A DNA stretch of 64,000 nucleotides from Priestia aryabhattai. GTDB taxonomy: Bacteria; Bacillota; Bacilli; Bacillales; Bacillaceae_H. Below, piece by piece: positions 41,991 through 50,251 of this stretch. Where the stretch lies: positions 1-64,000 of the forward strand of contig NZ_JAMBOQ010000009.1 in NCBI RefSeq assembly GCF_023715685.1, read 5' to 3'. A model generated the notes under the pieces. That model saw nothing but the letters and a program-made list of their open reading frames with translations, was not told the origin of the DNA and did not search any database. Position numbers and translations under genes: made by a program. How positions within the stretch are numbered: position 1 is the stretch's first letter; every line of letters begins with the position of its first letter.

Positions 41991-42044
41991 TAGTCATCTA
42001 TGCTCAGATGCTCTTTTTCAATCAACATTGTCAATATTCACGTA

Positions 42045-42245
42045 GAAAAACTAACGGAATAGATACTGATTAATAAACGAAGTCGTTATTCTTTAGATAC
42101 TATGTAACTACTTCAGTGAGCTTGCTTGTCTACTTATAAAAATAAAAAAGAAAATGTACTGCAGTAGGTGATCGTTAGATGATTATCGAATACGTTATAG
42201 GCAGCAACATTGGAAATCGAATGCCTCAAGTTTTAAAAATACGCC
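42045..42245 (+). repeat. Small-membrane-gene repeat, copy D (internal deletion)
   Basis: Contains AATAGATACTGATTAATA, AGATACTATGTAAC, TACTGCAGTAGGTGAT (42157-42172), the start of the small gene and then directly its tail (ATGCCTCAAGTTTTAAAAA), so most of the coding part is deleted. Confidence 0.6.
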
Positions 42246-42349
42246 TTTGCAATAAATATAATCTCTCAGCCTGTACTAGTTACAAATCTGGCGCTGATTT
42301 ATTTGTACAATTTACTAATATGAAACTTAAATTTTTAAGGAGAGAGAAA

Positions 42350-42592
42350 ATGAGAACATTATTTAATCAAACACCCCGAAAAGATTATTTTGATAATGAT
42401 GCTGTTAAATTTCTTGATACAGTAAAAACTCTTGCAAGAGATCATGGCCTGACAGTTGAAGAGACCTGTCGTATTTTAGAACTATCTATGAAAATTGATG
42501 ATTATGATCGCAAAGATGAACAATTAGCCGGATTAGGACGATTAATAAAAGATTTAATTGAAGAAATTTCTATGTTAAGAGAAAAGTTATAA
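42350..42592 (+). CDS. 80-residue helical protein, unknown
   Basis: MRTLFNQTPRKDYFDNDAVK, FLDTVKTLARDHGLTVEETC, RILELSMKIDDYDRKDEQLA and a terminal coiled helix. The ATG follows AAGGAGAGAG. It is soluble, acidic and helical, similar in shape to plasmid regulatory proteins, but I do not recognise the family. The longer frame from 42179 is the repeat remnant read through. Confidence 0.6.
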   Translation: MRTLFNQTPRKDYFDNDAVKFLDTVKTLARDHGLTVEETCRILELSMKIDDYDRKDEQLAGLGRLIKDLIEEISMLREKL

Positions 42593-42667
42593 CATAATAA
42601 ATTAGAAAAAACACCTAGAGAGTAAGGTATTTTTTCTAATTAAAGAGGGTTAAAACACAGTTAAACT

Positions 42668-42705
42668 AAAAAAAGAGAAGGTTTTTTAACCTTCTCTTTT
42701 TCTAT
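42668..42705 (+). terminator. Terminator
   Basis: AAAAAAGAGAAGGTT pairs with AACCTTCTCTTTTTC. Confidence 0.7.
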
Positions 42706-42732
42706 ATCATCTATGCTTAGATACTCTTCTTC

Positions 42733-43100
42733 AGTCGGGTAGGTCACGAATGTTACCACTCCTTTCCCCCCTAAGAACCGTACGTGTCCCTTTCAGAACA
42801 TACGGCTCAAGTGTACGTTTACCGGTCTATCTTGAACACATTGCACCTTGCAAATCAATTTTATAAGTACCTTACAGTTTTCTTTTTCTTAGCATTTTAG
42901 AAAATGCTTTAGTTTGTTTACCGTTTGGGACTTCCCCTTTTGCTGGAAATGTTTTATGCCATAGAATATGGCAAGATGTATGAACCAATGTTAAATTTCT
43001 ATACTCATTTGTTCCGCCGTGAAACTTAGGGTTTTTGTGATGAATTTCTAATCCTTCACCCGTTAAAATTGACGTCTGACATAAAGAACACTTATATTTC
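42733..43100 (-). mobile_element. 3' fragment of a group II intron
   Basis: Domain V is clear on the reverse strand (42775-42808): GAGCCGTATG and CACGTACGGTTC form the stem with the GAAA-type loop side. Upstream of it (42872-43100) is the end of the intron-encoded protein. The 5' part is removed at 43100, where IS6 begins. Confidence 0.85.
42872..43100 (-). pseudogene. Group II intron maturase, C-terminal HNH end
   Basis: The frame reads YKCSLCQTSILTGEGLEIHH, KNPKFHGGTNEYRNLTLVHT, SCHILWHKTFPAKGEVPNGK to a stop. CxxC, EIHHKNP and CHILWH form the HNH endonuclease domain of reverse transcriptase/maturase proteins. The reverse transcriptase and maturase domains are missing because the IS6 insertion cuts the gene. 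Confidence 0.85.
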
Positions 43101-43961
43101 GGCTCTGGTGCAAAAATACAACCTAGCTTGAAACAAATCTTTTAAACTTGGACATACTGATACTAGTACTCTAAAAAGGAAGTGATCGGTATGGAAAAGC
43201 AAAATTCATTTAAGTGGAAACACTATCAACCTGATATCATTATGTTAAATGTAAGATGGTACCTACGGTATAACCTCAGCTTTCGTGATTTGGTTGAAAT
43301 GATGGAAGAACGAGGACTTTCCATTGCTCATACAACAATTATGCGCTGGGTTCATCAATATGGCCCTGAATTAGATGAGCGAGTACGGCGTCACCTTAAG
43401 ACAATTAATGATTCTTGGCGAGTGGATGAGACCTATATAAAAGTAAAAGGACAATGGATGTATTTGTATCGTGCCGTTGATTCAGAAGGAAATACAATTG
43501 ATTTTTACCTAAGTAAAACAAGAGATCATAGGGCTGCAAAGCGCTTCTTCAAGAAAGCTTTGCGGTCTTTTCATGTTTCCAAGCCCCGTGTGATCACAGT
43601 AGACAAGAACCCAGCCTATCCTATAGCCATTGAAAAGTTAAAGAAAGAAAAAAAGATGCCTGTAGGCATCCAAATAAGGCAAGTCAAATATCTAAATAAC
43701 ATCGTGGAACAAGATCATCGTTTTATTAAAAAGCGAGTTCGTTCAATGTTAGGACTAAAATCTTTTCGCACAGCTACATCCATTATTTCTGGAATAGAAG
43801 CAATGCATATGATAAAAAAGGGGCAACTTGTTTTACAGGACAAGGCTGTCCGAAATCAAATGAAGTTCATCTATCAACTATTTGGAATGGTTGCCTAAGA
43901 ACAGATTCGGTTAGGAATCTATATGCTTCTTTAAAAGGGACTTAATCTTTGCACCAGAACC
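43101..43961 (+). mobile_element. Complete IS6-family (IS240-like) insertion sequence
   Basis: Bounded by GGCTCTGGTGCAAAAAT (43101-43117) and its inverted partner CTTTGCACCAGAACC (43947-43961), 861 bp, with one intact transposase gene. Flanks show no 8-bp duplication, so the element has recombined after insertion. It truncates a group II intron. Confidence 0.9.
43191..43898 (+). CDS. IS6-family transposase
   Basis: A 235-residue DDE transposase: N-terminal helix-turn-helix (VEMMEERGLSIAHTTIMRWV), then SWRVDETYIKVKGQW (first Asp), VITVDKNPAYPIAI (second Asp) and NIVEQDHRFIKKRVR (Glu). All catalytic residues are present, so it may be active and could act on the solo IS6 ends at 8481 and 9580. 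ATG 43191 follows AAAGGAAG; the GTG at 43182 overlaps that site. Confidence 0.93.
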   Translation: MEKQNSFKWKHYQPDIIMLNVRWYLRYNLSFRDLVEMMEERGLSIAHTTIMRWVHQYGPELDERVRRHLKTINDSWRVDETYIKVKGQWMYLYRAVDSEGNTIDFYLSKTRDHRAAKRFFKKALRSFHVSKPRVITVDKNPAYPIAIEKLKKEKKMPVGIQIRQVKYLNNIVEQDHRFIKKRVRSMLGLKSFRTATSIISGIEAMHMIKKGQLVLQDKAVRNQMKFIYQLFGMVA

Positions 43962-44013
43962 GTATCAACTACCTCCAACTTGTTAATCATAACAAAAGAG
44001 GAGGTGTGATAAT

Positions 44014-44169
44014 TTGGAACAAAATATTCTTTGTGAAGTAAATAACTGTAAGTATTGGCATTCTGGCAACAAATGTACGGCAGATGAGATTTACGTTGTC
44101 AGCCATAAAGGCAAACAAGCATCAGATAGTGAAGATACAGATTGTAAAACGTTTATACCAGAAGCTTAA
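44014..44169 (+). CDS. DUF1540 protein
   Basis: A 51-residue protein: CEVNNCKYWHSGNKCTADEI then YVVSHKGKQASDSEDTDCKT, with four conserved cysteines of the DUF1540 domain, likely a small zinc or disulfide knot. In Bacillus such proteins occur in spores. It starts with TTG after GAGGAGGTG and is followed by a strong terminator. Confidence 0.85.
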   Translation: MEQNILCEVNNCKYWHSGNKCTADEIYVVSHKGKQASDSEDTDCKTFIPEA

Positions 44170-44213
44170 TAAATAAGGGTAACCATAAGGAAGATGGTTA
44201 CCCTTATTTATTA
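44167..44213 (+). terminator. Terminator
   Basis: TTAATAAATAAGGGTAACCA pairs perfectly with TGGTTACCCTTATTTATTAA after the DUF1540 gene. Confidence 0.85.
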
Positions 44214-44248
44214 ATAGTATTGATAATAATAATCATTTTCATTCATGA

Positions 44249-44494
44249 TTATTTTATTTTTAGCTTTGTTTCATTTTTAAATAATAAGTAATGTGCTTTG
44301 TCTACCTTTTCTTCTAAGTATTCAAGTGAATAGTTGCCGAATGGATCTGCTAAGTTACCGAGTGCTCGTGGGAGGTTATCTATGACTATTTTTGATGTAA
44401 GACAGTCTGTGTATTCATTATCTTTATTCATTTTATCCATAATTTCATGAGCCAGATGTTGGATTCGTCGTAATCGCATTTGTTTTGTTCTCAT
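44249..44494 (-). CDS. 81-residue helical protein, unknown
   Basis: MRTKQMRLRRIQHLAHEIMD, then NEYTDCLTSKIVIDNLPRAL and YSLEYLEEKVDKAHYLLFKN. Soluble, basic at the N-terminus, helical. The ATG follows GAGGAGG. No family recognised. Confidence 0.6.
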   Translation of the reverse strand: MRTKQMRLRRIQHLAHEIMDKMNKDNEYTDCLTSKIVIDNLPRALGNLADPFGNYSLEYLEEKVDKAHYLLFKNETKLKIK

Positions 44495-44565
44495 ATTAGT
44501 TTCCTCCTCTATAGATGAATTTATATCGTCTAAATATATGGAGGGGATAAAAAGATTATGAAACG

Positions 44566-44593
44566 ATTTCCTATAAGGAACATTATGTTAACT
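44566..44593 (+). other. dif-like XerCD site 18
   Basis: XerC-type arm ATTTCCTATAA, centre GGAACA, XerD-type arm TTATGTTAACT, then ACAATTGTATAGAGCATAC. It is one of the best matches to dif. The centre equals that of site 9. Confidence 0.85.
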
Positions 44594-44745
44594 ACAATTG
44601 TATAGAGCATACATCTTATAAATGTTCATTATCCTTTGATTTAGTTGGTCGTTGATCTCCTATATTCTAGCATGAGAACTAAGCTTAAATAATTGAGCTT
44701 AGGTGTAGATTTGAACTAATTATGTAGCATAAATAGGCTAAATTT

Positions 44746-44774
44746 TTGACATACTTATAGAAATAAACTATATT
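44746..44774 (+). promoter_or_regulatory. guaC promoter with possible PurBox pair
   Basis: TTGACA (44746-44751), 17-bp spacer, TATATT (44769-44774). Downstream, TACGAACTTT (44782-44791) and ATTATTCGTTTTT (44811-44823) form a loose inverted CGAA/TTCG pair like PurR boxes. The promoter is convincing; the PurR sites are a guess. Confidence 0.55.
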
Positions 44775-44836
44775 ATCATAGTACGAACTTTTGTCGGTTA
44801 TTAATTATTAATTATTCGTTTTTAGAGGTGTATTTA

Positions 44837-45820
44837 ATGGAAAATGTGTTTGATTACGAAGATATTCAGCTAATTCCTGCTAAATCAGTAGTGAACAGCA
44901 GGACTGAGTGTGATACGACTATAACATTTGGGGAGCGTAAATTTAAGTTACCTGTCGTGCCCGCCAATATGCAAACAATTATAGATGAAAAACTGTCAAT
45001 TTACTTAGCAGAAAACGGCTATTTTTATGTGATGCATCGTTTTCAGCCAGAGAAGCGAATGTCTTTTGTTAAAGATATGAAAGAACGTGAGTTATTTGCT
45101 TCTATTAGTGTAGGAGTTAAAGAAGAGGAATATAGATTTATCCAACAACTAGCAGAGGAAAAACTTTCACCTGAATACATTACGATTGATATTGCACATG
45201 GTCATTCAGATGCCGTCATACAGATGATTCAGCATATAAAAAAAAACTTGCCCCATAGTTTTGTTATTGCAGGAAATGTGGGAACTCCAGAAGCAGTAAG
45301 AGATCTAGAGCGTGCTGGTGCCGATGCAACAAAAGTAGGGATTGGGCCAGGAAAAGTATGTATTACAAAGATTAAAACTGGATTTGGAACAGGTGGTTGG
45401 CAATTAGCAGCTTTGCGTTGGTGTGCAAAGGCAGCAAGCAAGCCTATAATTGCAGACGGTGGTATTCGTACGCATGGTGATATTGCGAAATCAATCAGAT
45501 TTGGTGCGTCCATGATAATGATTGGATCACTATTTGCTGGACATGAAGAGTCTCCAGGTGAATCAGTTGAGAAAGATGGAATTCTATATAAAGAATACTT
45601 TGGTTCTGCCTCTGAATTCCAAAAAGGTGAAAAGAAAAATGTAGAAGGTAAAAAGATGTTGGTAAAACATAAAGGGTCTATGAAAAATACTCTTATAGAA
45701 ATGGAACAAGATCTTCAGTCTTCTATTTCTTATGCGGGAGGAAATAAGCTAGAAGCAATTCGTAATGTTGATTATGTTATTGTGAAAAATTCTATTTTTA
45801 ACGGAGACAAGACATATTAA
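44837..45820 (+). CDS. guaC: GMP reductase
   Basis: A 327-residue IMPDH/GMPR-family enzyme that reduces GMP to IMP with NADPH, returning guanine nucleotides to IMP. Motifs: [20 protein letters not shown] at the start, [20 protein letters not shown] with the catalytic cysteine, [20 protein letters not shown] (phosphate binding). Length equals the usual enzyme, and there are no CBS domains. ATG 44837 follows AGAGGTG. It lies alone between dif-like sites 18 and 19: a housekeeping gene on a mobile cassette. Confidence 0.93.
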   Translation: MENVFDYEDIQLIPAKSVVNSRTECDTTITFGERKFKLPVVPANMQTIIDEKLSIYLAENGYFYVMHRFQPEKRMSFVKDMKERELFASISVGVKEEEYRFIQQLAEEKLSPEYITIDIAHGHSDAVIQMIQHIKKNLPHSFVIAGNVGTPEAVRDLERAGADATKVGIGPGKVCITKIKTGFGTGGWQLAALRWCAKAASKPIIADGGIRTHGDIAKSIRFGASMIMIGSLFAGHEESPGESVEKDGILYKEYFGSASEFQKGEKKNVEGKKMLVKHKGSMKNTLIEMEQDLQSSISYAGGNKLEAIRNVDYVIVKNSIFNGDKTY

Positions 45821-45840
45821 TCATTTTTTGATAAAAACAG

Positions 45841-45874
45841 AAGCTAAATTCTTTATATATAAAGAATTTGGCTT
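45841..45874. terminator. guaC terminator
   Basis: AAGCTAAATTCTTTATA pairs with TATAAAGAATTTGGCTT. Confidence 0.7.
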
Positions 45875-45898
45875 CTATCCATGTTGATTATACTAACT
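45871..45898 (+). other. dif-like XerCD site 19 (weak)
   Basis: XerC-type arm GCTTCTATCCA (poor), centre TGTTGA, XerD-type arm TTATACTAACT, then AAAAATGTATATGATATCC. Included because of the XerD arm, flank box and position. Confidence 0.4.
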
Positions 45899-45951
45899 AA
45901 AAATGTATATGATATCCAGCGTAAAACAGAAAAATTTAGTTTTACAAAAAA

Positions 45952-46161
45952 TTAGTCGTTATCACGTTTGTTGTTGGATTTTCCACCCTTTTCACCGATT
46001 TCCTGGTAGAATTCTTTATCATGGTTTTTAGCTGTAGCTTCTCCGCCTTTTTCGCCAATCTCTTGGTAAAATTCCTTGTCATGATTTTTAGAGGTAGCTT
46101 TGCCACCCATTCTTCCAGCCTCTTCACGGCTCATTTTGCCATTATTTTTATTAGTTGCCAT
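45952..46161 (-). CDS. KGG-repeat stress protein (GsiB-like)
   Basis: A 69-residue hydrophilic protein with three KGG-type repeats (REEAGRMGGKATSKNHDKEF, YQEIGEKGGEATAKNHDKEF, YQEIGEKGGKSNNK). The pattern is that of general-stress GsiB and plant Em-like proteins thought to protect cells during drying or stress. The ATG follows AGGAGG. It lies between dif-like sites 19 and 20. Confidence 0.88.
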   Translation of the reverse strand: MATNKNNGKMSREEAGRMGGKATSKNHDKEFYQEIGEKGGEATAKNHDKEFYQEIGEKGGKSNNKRDND

Positions 46162-46336
46162 TTTGCATTCCTCCTAATAATTTTTAATATATTTTTTATC
46201 TTCCACGTTTAAAAAGAGCTAAACTATTTATTTTATTTTCCTAATAGTTGAGAATCATTTCCCTCTTTTTATATTGTAACTCCTCTCTTTTTGAAGTCTT
46301 ACTTATATTTGCTGATATGCTTTCTTTTAATATGAG

Positions 46337-46364
46337 GATATCTATAAAATCAATTATGTTAAGT
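46337..46364 (+). other. dif-like XerCD site 20
   Basis: XerC-type arm GATATCTATAA, centre AATCAA, XerD-type arm TTATGTTAAGT. The centre and the GTTAAGTAAAT flank are shared with site 12 (26246). Confidence 0.6.
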
Positions 46365-46394
46365 AAATCTTAAAGTATTTCTTAAAAACAATTA

Positions 46395-46660
46395 GTTTAA
46401 CTATCAACTTTCTGTGACGACAAATATCCAAATCCACTTCTTATCATATACCAATCTATCTTCTACTTCCCTTTTAATAAATTGTTGTATTTATAACAAC
46501 TAATTAGAAAATGTATAAGTATTTTATATATAGAAGTAAAAGGTAAAACTAACTTATAAAATTTTATGTTTTATCATTTACTCTAAGTGACGACAAATAG
46601 TGTATTTTTATACAATATGTGTAAATAATAACAATGTTTTTAATAAAGTATGTTTAGATT
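46395..46660 (+). repeat. R2 repeat copies
   Basis: Two copies of the GTGACGACAAAT core: CTTTCTGTGACGACAAATAT (46408-46427) and TTTACTCTAAGTGACGACAA (46577-46596), the latter with the AACTTATAAAA upstream and TTTTTAATAAAGTATG downstream tracts also seen at 19880-19960 and 23820-23930. Confidence 0.6.
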
Positions 46661-46685
46661 TACTTAATGATATGACAGAAAGTGA

Positions 46686-46713
46686 GACTAACATAATCAA
46701 GCTTATATAAACT
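46686..46713. other. dif-like XerCD site 21 (ambiguous orientation)
   Basis: Arms GACTAACATAA and TTATATAAACT around centre TCAAGC. Either arm can be read as the XerD arm. AGAAATGAATAACGTATAC follows the right arm. It is the nearest site to the 3' end of the TPP operon. Confidence 0.45.
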
Positions 46714-46748
46714 AGAAATGAATAACGTATACAGACTAAAAATAGAAA

Positions 46749-46795
46749 AACCTACTGTGCAGGGAGACTGACCCCACATTCAGTAGTTTTTTTAG
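46749..46795. terminator. Hairpin
   Basis: AAAAACCTACTG pairs with CAGTAGTTTTTTT across a long loop. Confidence 0.45.
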
Positions 46796-46909
46796 GTATG
46801 ATACTTTACATATCTTAAGTAGTTTGCTCAAATTAAGAGTACTTACTAATGCTTAAGCATACAAAAGCTATCCTTTTTGTAAACTGACAAATCTACAAAG
46901 GCACAAAAG

Positions 46910-46945
46910 AAGGAGTCGGCATTTTAATATAAATACCGACTCCTT
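46910..46945. terminator. Terminator of the TPP operon
   Basis: AAGGAGTCGG pairs with CCGACTCCTT just after the SDR stop codon on the reverse strand. Confidence 0.75.
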
Positions 46946-46948
46946 CCA

Positions 46949-47716
46949 TTACATTACAAATCCTCCATCGACAAACAAAGTTTGCCCTGTCATAAATTGA
47001 CTCCAATCTGAAGCCAGGAATAATACTGGTCCAGCTATATCTTCAGGAGTAGCAATTCTACGAAGAGGTGTTTGGGCAATAATCATTTCCTTTACTTCTT
47101 CCTTCGTATTCTTACTGGCATCTGTAGGATATACAAGCCCTGGAGCAACGCAGTTAACTCTTATACCAAAAGACCCCAACTCTGCTGCTAAATTACGGCT
47201 ATAGCCCATTAGAGCTGTTTTAGCTGTATTGTACTCATGATAAGGAACAAGTGTTCTTTCAACTAAATTACTAATAATATTTACGATACTTCCTTGGCTT
47301 TGTTTTTTCATAATAGGAAGAACTGCTTGACACATATAGTGCGCAGAGCGTACTGCTCCATCAATTTGTGCTTGATAATCTTCCCAATTCAAATCCCAAG
47401 CCATTTTACGTTTTTCTGGATCAAATTTATATGATTTAAAGGCATTGTTTATTACAATATCAATTTTTCCTACTTCCATTAAAATCTGCTCTACCATTCG
47501 GTTAATATCTGATTCGGAAGTTACATCTGCTTGAATAGCCCATCCATCACCGCCGAGTTCAATACAAGATGATACAACTTTTTCGGCAGCCTCCTCATTT
47601 TGGAGGTAATTTACAATAACAAAGGCTTTTTCCTTGCCAAATGCACGAGCAATTGCAGCTCCTATTCCCCGGCTCGCTCCTGTAACAAGTACTACTTGCC
47701 CTGAAAATTTCCCCAT
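46949..47716 (-). CDS. Short-chain dehydrogenase/reductase
   Basis: A 255-residue classical SDR. Cofactor motif VTGASRGIGAAIARAF (residues ~11-26), NNAF in place of NNAG, catalytic Ser in NIISNLVER, and YNTAK (YxxxK). It reduces an aldehyde or ketone with NAD(P)H. It is the last gene of the riboswitch operon, 13 bases after the binding protein. Next to LuxC-like and LuxE-like enzymes it is well placed to carry an aldehyde on to an alcohol. Confidence 0.9.
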   Translation of the reverse strand: MGKFSGQVVLVTGASRGIGAAIARAFGKEKAFVIVNYLQNEEAAEKVVSSCIELGGDGWAIQADVTSESDINRMVEQILMEVGKIDIVINNAFKSYKFDPEKRKMAWDLNWEDYQAQIDGAVRSAHYMCQAVLPIMKKQSQGSIVNIISNLVERTLVPYHEYNTAKTALMGYSRNLAAELGSFGIRVNCVAPGLVYPTDASKNTKEEVKEMIIAQTPLRRIATPEDIAGPVLFLASDWSQFMTGQTLFVDGGFVM

Positions 47717-47729
47717 TATCCTTCCCCCG

Positions 47730-48746
47730 TTACTTCTTAGGAAGAAGTTCTTGGTTTACAACCTCTTCCATATTCAATTTATTCTTAATTAATCCTAATT
47801 TTTGATATGTGTCAGCAGCTTTTTGCAGAACGGTTGTATCAAGGGATCCTAATCCCTTTTCATCTGTTAAGGAGGAAACACTGGAAGTGTTTCGTAATTT
47901 AATAATCTCTAAATTTTGTTTCACATCGGTTCCATCAATTGCATACTTCTTCGCTAAAGAAGCTGCTCCTTCTGGATTTTCAATCATCCACTCAGCACTA
48001 TCTTGATAAGCTGCTAAAAATAGTTTAAACTCTTCTTTCTTCTCTTGATACGTTTTTTCTGTTACCACAAATACATCACTTGGTACATTTAAAGAGTCTT
48101 TTACTTCCATTACATTCACTGCACCTAAACCTTTTTGTTTACCCGCGGCTAATCCTGTATCTGTTGCTGCCGTAGCGTCTACTTGCCCCTGCATTAAGGG
48201 AGCAAAGTTTGAAATACCTGTCTCTACAATTTTTACATCTTTTTCAGTAAGACCAGCTTCGTGTAAAAGTACTAACAGGTTTTGACGAGTTCCACTTGTT
48301 AAACTATAGACACCAATCGTTTTTCCTTTTAAATCTTCGGGTTTCGTAATATTTTTTTCTTTTAGTGAAACGATATTGAATACATTTTGCGGATAAATAT
48401 TATAAATTACTCTCAACTTTTCTCCCTTATCTAATGCAAAGAAAAGTGATCCAGGATCTGCAAAGGCAATATCAGCTTTTCCAGAAAGAATATTTTTCAC
48501 AGCATCTCCTCCTCCAGCACCAGGAAGGATGGTTACATCTAATCCTTTATCTTTGAAAAATTCTTTTTTCTCATCCACTAATAGATTTGTTTGTTCTGTA
48601 ATTGGCTTACTCCAATTTGCAACTCGAATTTTTTCTATTTCTTTTTTTTCTGATGTCGTACTTGCTTTTTCTTGTGTCCCGCATGCTGCAGAAAACACTG
48701 TAATACATAATAAGACAATTGCTGTTAATAATGTTTTTGTTCTCAT
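47730..48746 (-). CDS. ABC importer substrate-binding lipoprotein, NMT1/THI5-type
   Basis: A 338-residue exported lipoprotein: signal TKTLLTAIVLLCITVFSAAC with the lipidated cysteine in SAACGTQ. The mature part has the SsuA/NMT1/THI5 pattern (FKDKGLDVTILPGAGGGDAV, NILSGKADIAFADPGSLFFA, LKGKTIGVYSLTSGTRQNLL). In B. halodurans ThiY a protein of this class binds formylaminopyrimidine for thiamine salvage. ATG 48746 overlaps the permease stop as ATGA and follows AAGGAG. The TPP riboswitch points to a thiamine-related ligand. Confidence 0.88.
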   Translation of the reverse strand: MRTKTLLTAIVLLCITVFSAACGTQEKASTTSEKKEIEKIRVANWSKPITEQTNLLVDEKKEFFKDKGLDVTILPGAGGGDAVKNILSGKADIAFADPGSLFFALDKGEKLRVIYNIYPQNVFNIVSLKEKNITKPEDLKGKTIGVYSLTSGTRQNLLVLLHEAGLTEKDVKIVETGISNFAPLMQGQVDATAATDTGLAAGKQKGLGAVNVMEVKDSLNVPSDVFVVTEKTYQEKKEEFKLFLAAYQDSAEWMIENPEGAASLAKKYAIDGTDVKQNLEIIKLRNTSSVSSLTDEKGLGSLDTTVLQKAADTYQKLGLIKNKLNMEEVVNQELLPKK

Positions 48747-49498
48747 TTTTTTATCTCCTTCGTATATCGTCTTATCCATTTCTTTTCCATTACGTTAACG
48801 AGTTGATAGAGAAGCATCCCTATGATAGTTAGCAAAATTAAAGACGCAAACATTAAAGGTGTATCCATCATCCCCTGAGAGGCTACAATTACGGCTCCCA
48901 ATCCTTCACTACCACCAATAAATTCACCGACGACAGCTCCTACTATTGCTAATACCACAGCGACACGAAGTCCCGCAATAATTCCTGGCATGCCAGCAGG
49001 TATTTTTAAATGCAGTAATGTTTTCCACCGGCTAGCTCCTAACATACGGAACAATTCTTGTTTCTGTTTATCGGTATACTGGATAGCTGTAACCGTATTC
49101 TCAAGCAAAGGAAAAAAACAGATCAATGCTGTAATTACTACTTTGGATGTCATCCCAAAACCGAACCAGAGAATGAATAATGGAGCTAAAGCGAGTTTTG
49201 GAACAGCTTGACTTGCAATAACATAAGGAAAAAAAAGCTTCCTTATGATTTGAATTTCTCCCATAAGAATCGCAGCCAGAAAGCCAAATAAGCCTCCAAA
49301 TAATAGGCCGAGTAATACCTCTGCCATAGTCCGCATAATATGGGGCATGAAATATCCACTCTTTATACCCTCCAAAAGAGTAGAAAAAATAATAGAGGGA
49401 GCAGGCAATATGAGTTCTGACATATTTTTTGCTGCCATTTCCCACACGATAAGCAAGACAATAAATAAGAGAAAAGAATATAACGGCATCTTCTTCAT
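48743..49498 (-). CDS. ABC importer permease (SsuC/TauC/ThiX-like)
   Basis: A 251-residue membrane protein with about six hydrophobic segments. The EAA-type loop that docks the ATPase is ELFRMLGASRWKTLLHLKIP then AGMPGIIAGLRVAVVLAIVG. It overlaps the ATPase gene upstream and the binding-protein gene downstream by four bases each (ATGA), showing tight coupling. Together they form a type I importer. Confidence 0.9.
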   Translation of the reverse strand: MKKMPLYSFLLFIVLLIVWEMAAKNMSELILPAPSIIFSTLLEGIKSGYFMPHIMRTMAEVLLGLLFGGLFGFLAAILMGEIQIIRKLFFPYVIASQAVPKLALAPLFILWFGFGMTSKVVITALICFFPLLENTVTAIQYTDKQKQELFRMLGASRWKTLLHLKIPAGMPGIIAGLRVAVVLAIVGAVVGEFIGGSEGLGAVIVASQGMMDTPLMFASLILLTIIGMLLYQLVNVMEKKWIRRYTKEIKK

Positions 49499-50241
49499 AA
49501 TTGTTCCCTACCCATTACATGACGTATGTTTAGGCAAAACTCATTAAAATAAGATTCATATTTCATTTTCATGATTCGTGGTCTCGGAAGATCAACCGCC
49601 GATTCATACGCAATCTTTCCCTCTGCCATGACAGCTAATCGATCTGACAAATAGACAGCTTCTGAGATATCGTGAGTAATAAAAAGAACAGTTGTGTTAT
49701 GCAACTTACAAACCTTTAGAAGATCATCCTGTAGTTCTTCTCTTGTAATTGCATCTAATGCTGCAAATGGTTCATCTAGAAACAACATAGATGGCTTTTG
49801 AATAAGGGCTCTGGCAATAGCAACACGGCTCTGTTGCCCTCCCGATAATTGCATAGGATATTGATTAACATAGGAAGCTAATCCAACAAGATCCAATAAA
49901 TTTGTTGCATTTTTTCGATCTTCTTCGGTTATCTTTCGTAGAAGAGAAATAGGAAGCAGCACATTTTCTATCACTGTTTTCCATTCCAATAATGTCGGTG
50001 ATTGAAAAACAAATCCGCATTCCGTGGAAGGTTTCATAACTTCTCTCCCATTTAATTGAATACTCCCATCATTGGACTGCAATAAGCCTGCAGCAAGCTT
50101 TAGTAATGTTGTTTTCCCACAACCACTTTTACCCAGCAAACAATGAAACTCGCCTTTTTCAATACTCCAGTTCACCCTATCAATAACCAAATTTTTACCT
50201 TGATAACTATATGTCACATCGTTGATTGTTAAAAAACTCAT
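49495..50241 (-). CDS. ABC importer ATPase (SsuB/TauB/ThiZ-like)
   Basis: A 248-residue nucleotide-binding domain: Walker A LLGKSGCGKTTLLKLAAGLL, Q-loop GFVFQSPTLLEWKTVIENVL, signature MQLSGGQQSRVAIARALIQK, Walker B SMLFLDEPFAALDAITREEL and H-loop VLFITHDISEA. It powers the importer with the permease at 48743. The start follows AGGAGG; it begins 10 bases after the LuxC-like gene. Confidence 0.93.
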   Translation of the reverse strand: MSFLTINDVTYSYQGKNLVIDRVNWSIEKGEFHCLLGKSGCGKTTLLKLAAGLLQSNDGSIQLNGREVMKPSTECGFVFQSPTLLEWKTVIENVLLPISLLRKITEEDRKNATNLLDLVGLASYVNQYPMQLSGGQQSRVAIARALIQKPSMLFLDEPFAALDAITREELQDDLLKVCKLHNTTVLFITHDISEAVYLSDRLAVMAEGKIAYESAVDLPRPRIMKMKYESYFNEFCLNIRHVMGREQL

Positions 50242-50251
50242 GTTTTACCTC

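Noticed and set aside
44660..44720. Purine riboswitch upstream of guaC
   Set aside because: There is a simple hairpin (AAGCTTAAATAATTGAGCTT) but none of the conserved junction bases of the purine aptamer.
46760..46790. IS3 terminal sequence (GGGAGACTGACCCC)
   Set aside because: Similar to the 30960-30970 end, but it is part of a CTACTG/CAGTAG hairpin and no IS coding sequence is near.
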